From positions 1-6,259 of the forward strand of contig CAYHHK010000184.1 in the NCBI GenBank assembly GCA_964356415.1: a stretch of 6,259 nucleotides of DNA. Direction: 5' to 3'. Below the pieces are notes generated by a model, which did no database searches, was not told the origin of the DNA, and saw nothing but the letters and a program-made list of their open reading frames with translations. Positions 1-6,259 of this stretch are shown one piece after another. The first letter of the stretch is position 1; the number at the start of each line of letters is the position of its first letter. The translations under genes were made by a program, and so were the position numbers. The stretch is from JAPLDB01 sp964356415. GTDB taxonomy: Bacteria; Bacteroidota; Bacteroidia; AKYH767-A; 2013-40CM-41-45.

Positions 1-15
1 ATAAGAAGAAACACC

Positions 16-2169
16 ATGAAAAAGGGCAAATCGAATTCCGAATCCGATATTCTCCGCCGGAAGGCAGAAGAGCTGCTGAAAAATGGAACCAGGACTACAG
101 CCCCTCCGGTTTCCGAAATCGAAATGCTTAAACTCATCTACGATCTTGAGGTGCATCAGGTAGAACTGGAAATGCAAAATGAAGAACTCCGCCATGCATG
201 GGCCATGGCAGAGGTTGCCACGAATAAGTATACCGACTTGTACGAATTTGCCCCATCCGGGTACTTTACCATGACTGAAGAAGGTCTGATAATTGCATTG
301 AACCTAACCGGAGCAGCTTTGATTGGAAAACCAAGCCAACAAATAAAAAACCACCATTTTACTTTGCTTCTATGTGATCAGTCAAAACCAGTCTTCCGCC
401 TCTTTCTTGAAAAAGTATTTCAAAGTAAAAGTAAAGAAACCTGTGAAGTTAAACTGCTGGGAAATGATGACATCCCTCTGGTTGTTTTGCTAACAGGCAT
501 CATGGCCGAAAACCAGGAGCAATGTAGTATCGCGATGGTTGATATTACTGAACGCAAGCGAACAGAGGAGTTGCTCCGGGAGAGCGAAACACGCTTCAGG
601 TATTTGTCAGACAGCGCACCAGTGCTGATCTGGATGTCGGGAACAGACGCATTGTGCAACTATTTCAATCAACCGTGGCTCGATTTTACCGGGCGTACCC
701 TGGAGCAGGAATTGGGTAACGGCTGGGCTGAAGGCGTTCATGCTGATGACTTACAGAATTGCCTTGACATATACCTCAGTGCATTCAAGGCTCAACGTGA
801 ATTCAGCATGGAATATCGTTTACGCAGAGCCGATGGCGAATACCGATGGGTGCTTGACAATGGTGTTCCCCGGTTTACACCGGAAAGGCTATTTATTGGG
901 TATATCGGTTCGCTTATTGACATCACTGAACGTAAACTGGTAGAAAATACGCAACGCTTTTTGCTCGGTTGCGGTTTGCCGGGCACAGGAGAAGACTTTT
1001 TCGATTCGCTGGCACGTTACCTTTCCCAGACCCTGAACATGGAATATGTTTGTATTGACCGGCTGGAAGGCGATGGTTTGACAGCCCAGACAGTTTCAAT
1101 ATACAATGAAGGCAGGTTTGAAACCAATGTGCTGTATGCCCTTAAGGATACACCATGCGGCGAGGTGGTGGATCGCAATGTATGCTATTACCGCAGAGGG
1201 GTGCAGCAGCTGTTTCCAAATGATGCAGCGCTGCAGGATCTGAATGCAGAGAGTTATGTCGGAACCACCCTGATTGACTCCAAAGGCAAAGCCATTGGGC
1301 TAATTGCCATTATCGGACAACAGCCATTGCATGAAGAAGGAAGGGGCAAAGAACTGCTAAAACTGGTTGCACCGCGTGCAGCCGGTGAACTTGAGAGACG
1401 TGAAGCAGAAAGCGAAATCCGCCACCTCAATGAGACCCTGGAACATCGTATTGCAGATCGAACCTCACAATACGAAGCCTTAAACAAGGAACTCACTTTT
1501 CACCTGAGTGAATTGGAACAGTTTACGTATGTTTCGAATCATGATCTTCAGGAGCCTTTGCGCACACTTATACAATTCACGCAGCTTTTTAATGAAAAAT
1601 ATGCAGGCACCCTTGATGAAGATGGCAACAAATACATCGAATTTATAGGCAAGTCAGCTGGAAGAATGAGTGCGCTTGTGAAAAATTTACTTGAATATTC
1701 ATTATTGGGGAAGGAGAGTGTAAAGTCCTGCGTTGATTGCAATACAGCTGTTGATTCAGTTCTGACTGATCTTTCTGACGCCATCATTGCTAGTAATGCA
1801 AAAATAACTATTCATCAGCTGCCTGTCGTAACCGGATATGAAACAGAACTGAGACTGCTTTTTCAAAATCTGATTGGAAATGCGATCAAGTACCAAAAGC
1901 CAGGCAATGTGCCGGAGGTAATTGTTTCAGCCGGGAGCAACGAAACGGAGTGGATCTTTTCCATCACGGACAATGGCATTGGGATTGATCAGAAGTATTA
2001 CGAAAAGATTTTTATCATCTTCCAGCGATTACATAACCGCAGCGAATATGAAGGCACAGGTATCGGCTTGGCGCATTGCAAGAAAATCGCGGAGATACAT
2101 GGTGGGAGAATATGGGTGGAATCGATACCTGGTGAAGGGTCTGCATTTATTTTTTCAATCCCAAAGTGA
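16..2169 (+). CDS. PAS-PAS-GAF sensor histidine kinase, soluble
   Basis: This 717-residue protein is a two-component sensor kinase that would autophosphorylate on histidine and pass the phosphate to an unseen response regulator. Visible in order: an N-terminal coiled segment (about 36-66); PAS 1 (about 72-178, ending in DITERKR); PAS 2 of the PAS_3 type (about 190-307, ending in DITERK); a GAF-like domain (about 325-455); a coil (about 458-500); HisKA with H-box SNHDLQEPLR and phosphoacceptor His509; and HATPase_c (about 608-717) with N-box N618/N622, G1 box DNGIGI at 652-657, F-box near 666-669 and G2 box GTGIGLA from 680. All catalytic motifs are intact. There is no transmembrane segment or signal peptide, so it should sense a cytoplasmic cue; the ligand cannot be read from sequence. 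No receiver domain is attached and no regulator gene is in view. The ATG follows a purine-rich AAGAAGAAACACC leader without a true Shine-Dalgarno. Family assignment is secure; function is unknown. Confidence 0.95.
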   Translation: MKKGKSNSESDILRRKAEELLKNGTRTTAPPVSEIEMLKLIYDLEVHQVELEMQNEELRHAWAMAEVATNKYTDLYEFAPSGYFTMTEEGLIIALNLTGAALIGKPSQQIKNHHFTLLLCDQSKPVFRLFLEKVFQSKSKETCEVKLLGNDDIPLVVLLTGIMAENQEQCSIAMVDITERKRTEELLRESETRFRYLSDSAPVLIWMSGTDALCNYFNQPWLDFTGRTLEQELGNGWAEGVHADDLQNCLDIYLSAFKAQREFSMEYRLRRADGEYRWVLDNGVPRFTPERLFIGYIGSLIDITERKLVENTQRFLLGCGLPGTGEDFFDSLARYLSQTLNMEYVCIDRLEGDGLTAQTVSIYNEGRFETNVLYALKDTPCGEVVDRNVCYYRRGVQQLFPNDAALQDLNAESYVGTTLIDSKGKAIGLIAIIGQQPLHEEGRGKELLKLVAPRAAGELERREAESEIRHLNETLEHRIADRTSQYEALNKELTFHLSELEQFTYVSNHDLQEPLRTLIQFTQLFNEKYAGTLDEDGNKYIEFIGKSAGRMSALVKNLLEYSLLGKESVKSCVDCNTAVDSVLTDLSDAIIASNAKITIHQLPVVTGYETELRLLFQNLIGNAIKYQKPGNVPEVIVSAGSNETEWIFSITDNGIGIDQKYYEKIFIIFQRLHNRSEYEGTGIGLAHCKKIAEIHGGRIWVESIPGEGSAFIFSIPK

Positions 2170-2180
2170 TGAACATGATC

Positions 2181-2218
2181 CACTTTAACACTTTTTCATA
2201 TTCAGCTTTGTTAAAGTG
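2181..2218. terminator. Inverted repeat between convergent genes, candidate bidirectional terminator
   Basis: CACTTTAACA at 2181-2190 is the perfect reverse complement of TGTTAAAGTG at 2209-2218, with an 18-base loop. It lies between the kinase stop (2169) and the peptidase stop (2229), where a shared terminator is expected. The stem has only four G/C pairs and no T-run follows it on either strand, so it is not a textbook intrinsic terminator. The structure is seen; the terminator role is inferred from position. Confidence 0.45.
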
Positions 2219-2228
2219 AGGTTGAAAC

Positions 2229-5099
2229 TTACCTCCTAATAACCAGTTTCATTGTTTCCACATACCCATCAGCAACAACCTTCACAAAGTAAAGGCCTGT
2301 TTTCAGATCTGAGGATTTGAATTCATGCTGTTTCTCAACGATCATGCTTTCGGTCATCACTCTGTCTCCGCGCACTGTGAAAACTTCAACTTTCACATTG
2401 CCGATGAGTTTTTCACCTTTTTGCACCAGGAAGAAGTTTCCGTTGGCCGGATTCGGATAGATGCTGAATGAAGCAAGATCAGGACCGGCATTTTTGGATG
2501 TTTTTTCACCTGTGCCTGGTGCTGTGACTGGAATGAATGGAGCAACGCAATAGGCTCCCGGTGAAATATAGCCGTGCAGATTGCTTCCGCTCTGAATATG
2601 GGTTCCCGGCATGAAGGAAATCTTCTGCCAGGCGATAAAAGTTGCACCTGATCCGCTCAGTAGTGTGAACGGGTTCCCCGAACCACCTATGGTTATGGTA
2701 TTAGAAGCATTGTAGCAGGGAGTTAAACCCCCGCCAATTTCGCCGCCAACTGCAATGTTTTCGGGAATTCCCGGTGGGGTTACAATATCACAGCCATCAG
2801 GGAAGTATGAGTCGATTATATGCTGCAGGGCGGCTACTGCGGAGTCTCCATGTAAATTATTATAAAGAGGCAGCCAAACGTTATACCACCCATTTTCATA
2901 ATCCGGATCACCACCAGGGGGAACAGGCCCATTAAAGTAAACCTGGGCATGCTGGCTAAACTGAGCGCTGTCCATTGGAATGATAGATTGATAATGCATC
3001 AGACGATTGCAGATGAGAGGAGAAGGCTGTAAATTATTGCTGATTATTGCCAGTGCAAGTGCAGCTGAATCCTGCGGATGCACACCCCAGAAATGAATCA
3101 ATGGACGCAAATCCACACCTGCTGCCAGTGATAACTTCAGTATGCGGTCATCAACTTGTCCCAGCGGACCCGGGGGCACTCCATTGATGTAATCCAGATT
3201 TACCTGATGGTAATAGCTCTCAAGTGCTTCCCAGCCAAATAGCGCAGCTATTTCGACATATTTGCCATACCCCCGGTGCTGGTACCTGACTTCGTCTTTG
3301 GTTGTATTGGAAATATCCATGGGGTTCCCGGTGCGGAAATTATGCGTAACCATCCAGTTTATTGCCGACTGGTCGCGGCTACGCCAATACTCATTATTAA
3401 ACGACCAGCCAAATGCACTGTCTATGTCAATCCCATATAATTCATTAAATATTGCTGCGGAGAGCAGATTCACAATAGCTTCAGCTTCCCCCGGAAATTT
3501 TTCCATTGACTGGGCGTGTCCGAGTTCGTGGAACTCAGTTTCCCACAGGTGTGCGGCTCCCGGTACTAAAAACCACATTTGACTATTTCCATTTTGAACA
3601 GTATATGGGCTATAGGGATTATTGATTTGCGGGTTTCCAATACCATAATAACCAGGGTGCAAAATATGAACGTCGAGCATGACATATAGAATCTGGTTGT
3701 TGCGAACAAGAGGATACCCTAACAAATTTGAAACCACATCCATGCGCGCATCCCAGTCGGCCATGAGAGTCACAGGGTCGCTATAGTTGTATATAAAACT
3801 TGTTGGCACTTGCATCATGAATTTTTCAGATTCAAAATCTGCCCAGGGAGCAGGATTGAGCCTCTGAACATTTTGCCATTGGCTTAAGGTGGTCATGTCA
3901 TAACTTTTTGCCGAAAAGAACGGAGCCGGCACTACGTTGGTTAATTCTATCGGCTGCAAACCAGCAGAAGCCTGGTAGGGAGTAGTGATATAAATTCCAC
4001 CTCCGAAAGGATTTGCGATAAGGGTTACAGAATCTGTGATTTCGTACGTATTGAAGATCCTGAAAAATCTCTGAATCGGAGTTATACTGCTATTCATAAG
4101 GGGGTGTGCACCTACAAGTATTTTATATCCGGCATTCACCATTATATCTGGCACCTTTACTTTTCCAATCGAACCGGGAGACAGGTAATAACCGGTTGGT
4201 CTTCTTGCAGGAGTTAAAGCCCATGCCGTTGGCTTCCCCCAATTAGCCGGCATCGAAGCATTGACGGTTGCAATGTACACCTGTGCGGAGTCAACAGGTA
4301 ATGGACAAACTCCGGGAAAATAATTGGAAGTCAAATATTTCCTGCCTTGTAAAAAGGTACTGTATTCCGCTATTTTATCTTTGGTGTAAAGTACTTCAAA
4401 TAATTCCTGCTGTATCAGGTATATCACCCGGTCATATTCAAAACCATCAAGAGCTCCCGGGGCGTTTGGGAACCCACCCGTTGTATGTGTGTTTAGAAAA
4501 ACAGGGCCTGTATTGGTTTCATAACAATTTATAACGTCAAATGCTGATGAAATTACCGGAAGAGTCTCCGCGAGATAAAAATGGTATTTATGAATACTGT
4601 CGGCTAAAGAATTTATCTGAGCAGGAGAAAGCAGGGTTATGTTATTACAATGATCCATTAACTGCTGAAAAGCATTGATAAGCGTTGTGCTCACATAACC
4701 GGGAGGATAATTAAAAAATGTTGTTTCGTTAAACGTAAACTGACCTCCTGATGCAATTAAATTACCATTGATATACACATTGTAAGAACCATTTCCATAA
4801 GCGCAACAAATTCCATCACCATATGAATCATAAATGGTAAAATGGAGGCATTTGCCGGTGAAAGAGCAAAGTGTATCATTGTTCGTAGTGCCACTTGCAA
4901 TAATACTATTTGATGCATCTTTTATATCCCAGCTTGTTTCACCCGGGTAATTATCAGGAATAATATTGACAATGATTTGTGAGTAGCCTGTTGTGCACTG
5001 GGCCTGTAATTTTTGCGTTGCTCCAATTATGATCAATGAACAAACAAGTAAAATTGAAGACACTATTTTCATTTTTTTTTTATTTGCAGTCCGCATCAT
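2229..5099 (-). CDS. Secreted M60-like (enhancin-family) zinc metallopeptidase with T9SS sorting domain
   Basis: This 956-residue exported protease has a signal peptide (KIVSSILLVCSLIIIGA, then LQAQ near residue 34). Modules in order: a DSYGDGICC-containing beta module (about 35-130); an unassigned, probably helical region (about 135-290); and the M60 domain (about 297-680). M60 landmarks are PTGYYLSPG, RFFRIFNTYEI, ANPFGGGIYI, the zinc motif HELGH (H524, E525, H528) with third ligand probably E540, and FGWEALESYY. The spacing fits the family pattern HExxHx(8,28)E. Next comes a small CYNAS...PGAYC beta module (about 795-851), resembling repeats often found before sorting domains. Last is a type A T9SS domain (about 877-956) starting FSIYPNPANGNF. 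Known M60 enzymes often cleave mucin-type O-glycoproteins; the substrate here is inferred only. The protein should cross the outer membrane through T9SS and be released or surface-anchored. The start is uncertain: Met1, Met2 or Met10, the last giving a more typical signal peptide. The reductase gene ends 24 bases upstream. Confidence 0.93.
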   Translation of the reverse strand: MMRTANKKKMKIVSSILLVCSLIIIGATQKLQAQCTTGYSQIIVNIIPDNYPGETSWDIKDASNSIIASGTTNNDTLCSFTGKCLHFTIYDSYGDGICCAYGNGSYNVYINGNLIASGGQFTFNETTFFNYPPGYVSTTLINAFQQLMDHCNNITLLSPAQINSLADSIHKYHFYLAETLPVISSAFDVINCYETNTGPVFLNTHTTGGFPNAPGALDGFEYDRVIYLIQQELFEVLYTKDKIAEYSTFLQGRKYLTSNYFPGVCPLPVDSAQVYIATVNASMPANWGKPTAWALTPARRPTGYYLSPGSIGKVKVPDIMVNAGYKILVGAHPLMNSSITPIQRFFRIFNTYEITDSVTLIANPFGGGIYITTPYQASAGLQPIELTNVVPAPFFSAKSYDMTTLSQWQNVQRLNPAPWADFESEKFMMQVPTSFIYNYSDPVTLMADWDARMDVVSNLLGYPLVRNNQILYVMLDVHILHPGYYGIGNPQINNPYSPYTVQNGNSQMWFLVPGAAHLWETEFHELGHAQSMEKFPGEAEAIVNLLSAAIFNELYGIDIDSAFGWSFNNEYWRSRDQSAINWMVTHNFRTGNPMDISNTTKDEVRYQHRGYGKYVEIAALFGWEALESYYHQVNLDYINGVPPGPLGQVDDRILKLSLAAGVDLRPLIHFWGVHPQDSAALALAIISNNLQPSPLICNRLMHYQSIIPMDSAQFSQHAQVYFNGPVPPGGDPDYENGWYNVWLPLYNNLHGDSAVAALQHIIDSYFPDGCDIVTPPGIPENIAVGGEIGGGLTPCYNASNTITIGGSGNPFTLLSGSGATFIAWQKISFMPGTHIQSGSNLHGYISPGAYCVAPFIPVTAPGTGEKTSKNAGPDLASFSIYPNPANGNFFLVQKGEKLIGNVKVEVFTVRGDRVMTESMIVEKQHEFKSSDLKTGLYFVKVVADGYVETMKLVIRR
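5072..5081 (-). repeat. A10 homopolymer at the peptidase gene start
   Basis: On the coding strand ten consecutive A residues cover codons 7-9 and the first base of the Met10 codon. If translation starts at Met1 or Met2, a length change or slippage here would shift the frame. If it starts at Met10, the tract is simply an A-rich leader of the kind common before Bacteroidota start codons. No Shine-Dalgarno precedes any of the three candidate ATGs. Confidence 0.6.
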
Positions 5100-5123
5100 T
5101 GCGAAATTGTTAAGTCAAAAAAA

Positions 5124-5996
5124 TCATGGAACAGGAATGCCAGAACTTTCCGACCAAAGGGCAAACCAATCCTGTAATTCCATCTCCACCGTTGTTGCTT
5201 TCATTAGGTTGGTGATTCTGGATTGGTCTGCCGTTCCGCAAACGGGTAGGATTCCTGACGGATGTTTTAAAATCCAGGCAAGAAGTATAACCTCAACAGG
5301 AACGTCGTATTTTGACGATAAAATTGCAGCAATTTTTTTTATACGATGAGTCTGATCGTCATCTTTTTTAAAAACAGTTCCCAGTGGAGACCAAGACATA
5401 GGTGTGATTTTATGTGTTTTCATGTGGTCTAAACTACCATCAAGCATTGCTTCAAAATGAGTGATGGAGAACCGGATTTGGTTGAAACTAATTTTGGTTT
5501 TTGTCTCAATTAAATCTGTCTGGTGGGGTGTGAAATTTGAAACGCCAAAATCTATAATTTTTCCATCATGCTTAAGTTTCTCAATTGCTTCTGCAATTTC
5601 TTCAACATTCATCAACGGGCTTGGCCGATGCAGCAAAAGTAAATCCAAATATTCGGTTTGTAAGTTCCTCAATGATTGTTCAACCGACCAGATGATATAC
5701 GATGTGGAGTAATCGTAATGTTTTACAGCATTTTTTCTTTTTTCCGATTGCATTTGAATGCCACACTTCGAAATCAGCTGTATTTTCTCTCTATCGATTT
5801 TACTTTCACTAAAAGCATTTCCAAAAGCTGATTCAGTAGAATAGTCTCCATAAATATCTGCATGGTCAAATGTGGTGATATTATTTTCTAAGCAACAATT
5901 CATCAATTCAATCATTTGATTCGTGGTGCAATTTTTTCCCCAGACGCCCCATGTCATGGTGCCGGCAATAATATTTGAAAACGGTGTATTATCCAT
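5124..5996 (-). CDS. ydhF: Aldo/keto reductase, YdhF-like
   Basis: This 290-residue protein should be a cytoplasmic NADPH-dependent oxidoreductase with a TIM-barrel fold that reduces carbonyl compounds; its natural substrate is unknown. The catalytic tetrad is intact: Asp44 and Tyr49 in FDHADIYGDY, Lys77 in ISKCGIQ and His123 in LLLHRPSPLM. GVSNFTPHQ (151-159) and the cofactor-binding end PVCGTADQSRI (251-261) are also present. As recalled, E. coli YdhF shares DHADIYG, SKCGI, HRP.PLM, GVSNFTP.Q and a C-terminus ending in VP, and is of similar length, so the subfamily call is strong. The symbol is given by similarity, not proven orthology. The ATG is preceded by eight A residues and a C, with no Shine-Dalgarno. 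The gene ends 24 bases before the peptidase start on the same strand, so co-transcription is possible, but no functional link is evident. Composition is AT-rich (about 33% GC over 5701-5940). Confidence 0.93.
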   Translation of the reverse strand: MDNTPFSNIIAGTMTWGVWGKNCTTNQMIELMNCCLENNITTFDHADIYGDYSTESAFGNAFSESKIDREKIQLISKCGIQMQSEKRKNAVKHYDYSTSYIIWSVEQSLRNLQTEYLDLLLLHRPSPLMNVEEIAEAIEKLKHDGKIIDFGVSNFTPHQTDLIETKTKISFNQIRFSITHFEAMLDGSLDHMKTHKITPMSWSPLGTVFKKDDDQTHRIKKIAAILSSKYDVPVEVILLAWILKHPSGILPVCGTADQSRITNLMKATTVEMELQDWFALWSESSGIPVP

Positions 5997-6005
5997 GTTT
6001 TTTTT
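5997..6005 (-). promoter_or_regulatory. A-rich translation leader before the reductase ATG
   Basis: On the minus strand the reductase ATG is immediately preceded by AAAAAAAAC. There is no AGGAG-like sequence within the usual distance. Bacteroidota genes commonly lack Shine-Dalgarno sites and have A-rich upstream bases, so this tract probably marks the true start codon. Confidence 0.4.
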
Positions 6006-6064
6006 ATTGAATTAGCACAATCATGCCAGTAACAATCCGGAAACTTTTGTCGGTGTGTCAACGA

Positions 6065-6102
6065 CCCTTCCCCTGACCTTGACGGGGATGGCAGGGGAGG
6101 GG
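6065..6102. repeat. GC-rich intergenic hairpin
   Basis: CCCTTCCCCTG at 6065-6075 pairs with CAGGGGAGGGG at 6092-6102, giving an 11-bp stem with one G-T wobble and a 16-base loop. In plus-strand RNA the wobble is tolerated; in minus-strand RNA it becomes an A-C mismatch. No T-run follows on either strand, so it is not an obvious intrinsic terminator. It is a GC-rich island in AT-rich surroundings, about 70 bases upstream of the reductase start. It may be a dispersed intergenic palindrome (REP-like) or a leader structure; the window contains only one copy. Confidence 0.6.
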
Positions 6103-6147
6103 GCATTTAAGTCAAAGTTACAATATTCTTTTACAGGCAAAACTTTT

Positions 6148-6198
6148 CTACATTTTTTTTCCAGCCCCTGATAGCGGATAGAACTTTAGAGTTGCCAT
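6148..6198 (-). pseudogene. Possible broken gene start (16 codons)
   Basis: A short frame on the minus strand reads MATLKFYPLSGAGKKM and then stops at TAG. The beginning recalls the N-termini of many Bacteroidota tyrosine recombinases, which often start MATLKFY or similar, but eight residues are weak evidence. The frame contains an A8 tract (6153-6160). Removing one A would join it to a frame that stays open to a TGA at 6021-6023, giving 58 residues in all. The downstream part shows no recombinase features that I recognise. It could be chance, a remnant, or a small gene. Confidence 0.15.
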
Positions 6199-6214
6199 AA
6201 ATGTTGGTTTTGAT

Positions 6215-6259
6215 AAGTTGCCTGGCAAAGGTTAGGCTAGTCAACAAACCAGGCAATTT
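6215..6259. repeat. Inverted repeat at the right window edge
   Basis: AAGTTGCCTGG at 6215-6225 pairs with CCAGGCAATTT at 6249-6259. Eight pairs are perfect, one is a G-T wobble, and two more A-T pairs close the stem around a 23-base loop. The left arm also lies in a smaller palindrome, TTGCC-T-GGCAA (6218-6228). The window ends inside the flank, so a following T-run cannot be judged. It could be the terminator of a gene to the right, an operator, or the end of a mobile element. Confidence 0.5.
6226..6256 (-). promoter_or_regulatory. Weak Bacteroidota-type promoter candidate
   Basis: On the minus strand, AACCTTTG at 6226-6233 matches the -7 consensus TAnnTTTG at five of six defined positions. 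A TTG at 6254-6256 lies 20 bases upstream, within the spacing reported for the -33 box in this phylum. Transcription would begin near 6220 and run left, about 20 bases before the ATG at 6198 and about 220 bases before the reductase ATG. Such matches arise readily by chance in AT-rich DNA. It overlaps the inverted repeat at the window edge, which could be a regulator site. Confidence 0.25.

Noticed and set aside
3262..3582. Open frame of 106 codons on the plus strand within the peptidase gene.
   Set aside because: It lies opposite the conserved M60 catalytic region and its translation shows no recognisable motif, so it is a shadow frame.
4998..5099. Lipoprotein signal in the peptidase (Cys35 after LQAQ).
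   Set aside because: The residue before the cysteine is Gln, which does not fit the lipobox, and the protein carries a T9SS sorting domain instead.
5110..5150. Intrinsic terminator between the reductase and the peptidase.
   Set aside because: There is a T7 run after the reductase stop, but the sequence before it forms only 4-bp pairings.
4993..5349. Open frame of 118 codons on the plus strand spanning the peptidase start and the reductase end.
   Set aside because: It is antisense to two well-supported genes and has no recognisable domain.
6015..6028. Sigma-54-like promoter on the minus strand (TGGCATGATTGTGC) just upstream of the reductase.
   Set aside because: The GG and GC elements are separated by 9 bases rather than the required 10, and the TTGC half-site is imperfect.
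6021..6059. TTGACA-like -35 element on the minus strand upstream of the reductase.
   Set aside because: No TATAAT or TAnnTTTG box lies at a proper distance downstream, and Bacteroidota housekeeping promoters do not use the TTGACA consensus.

Overview
The window looks like a chromosomal segment of an environmental member of the Bacteroidota. The main evidence is the central gene, a secreted protein that ends in a type IX secretion (T9SS) type A sorting domain. The absence of clear Shine-Dalgarno sequences and the A-rich leaders before the start codons also fit. Base composition is moderate and uneven: hand counts give about 52% GC in one row of the kinase gene and about 33% over 240 bases of the reductase gene.

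Layout. Bases 16-2169 (+) encode a soluble multi-sensor histidine kinase (two PAS domains, GAF, HisKA, HATPase_c). Bases 2170-2228 form a short convergent gap with a perfect 10-bp inverted repeat, probably the shared terminator region. Bases 2229-5099 (-) encode a 956-residue exported zinc metallopeptidase of the M60/enhancin-like family. It carries an N-terminal DSYGDGIC module and two C-terminal modules, the last being the T9SS sorting domain. Bases 5124-5996 (-) encode an aldo/keto reductase very close in architecture to E. coli YdhF, lying 24 bases upstream of the peptidase on the same strand. Bases 5997-6259 hold no convincing intact gene. They contain a GC-rich hairpin, a second inverted repeat at the window edge, a weak Bacteroidota-type promoter candidate, and a very short reading frame that may be a broken gene start.

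How the genes relate. The reductase and peptidase may be co-transcribed because of their close spacing, but nothing in their functions ties them together. The kinase is convergent and has no response regulator in view, so its output is unknown. I see no CRISPR array, tRNA, rRNA, intact insertion sequence or recognisable defence system. The most noteworthy items are the T9SS-exported M60 peptidase with its accessory modules and the odd intergenic region at the right end. I do not see a convincing new biological system here.
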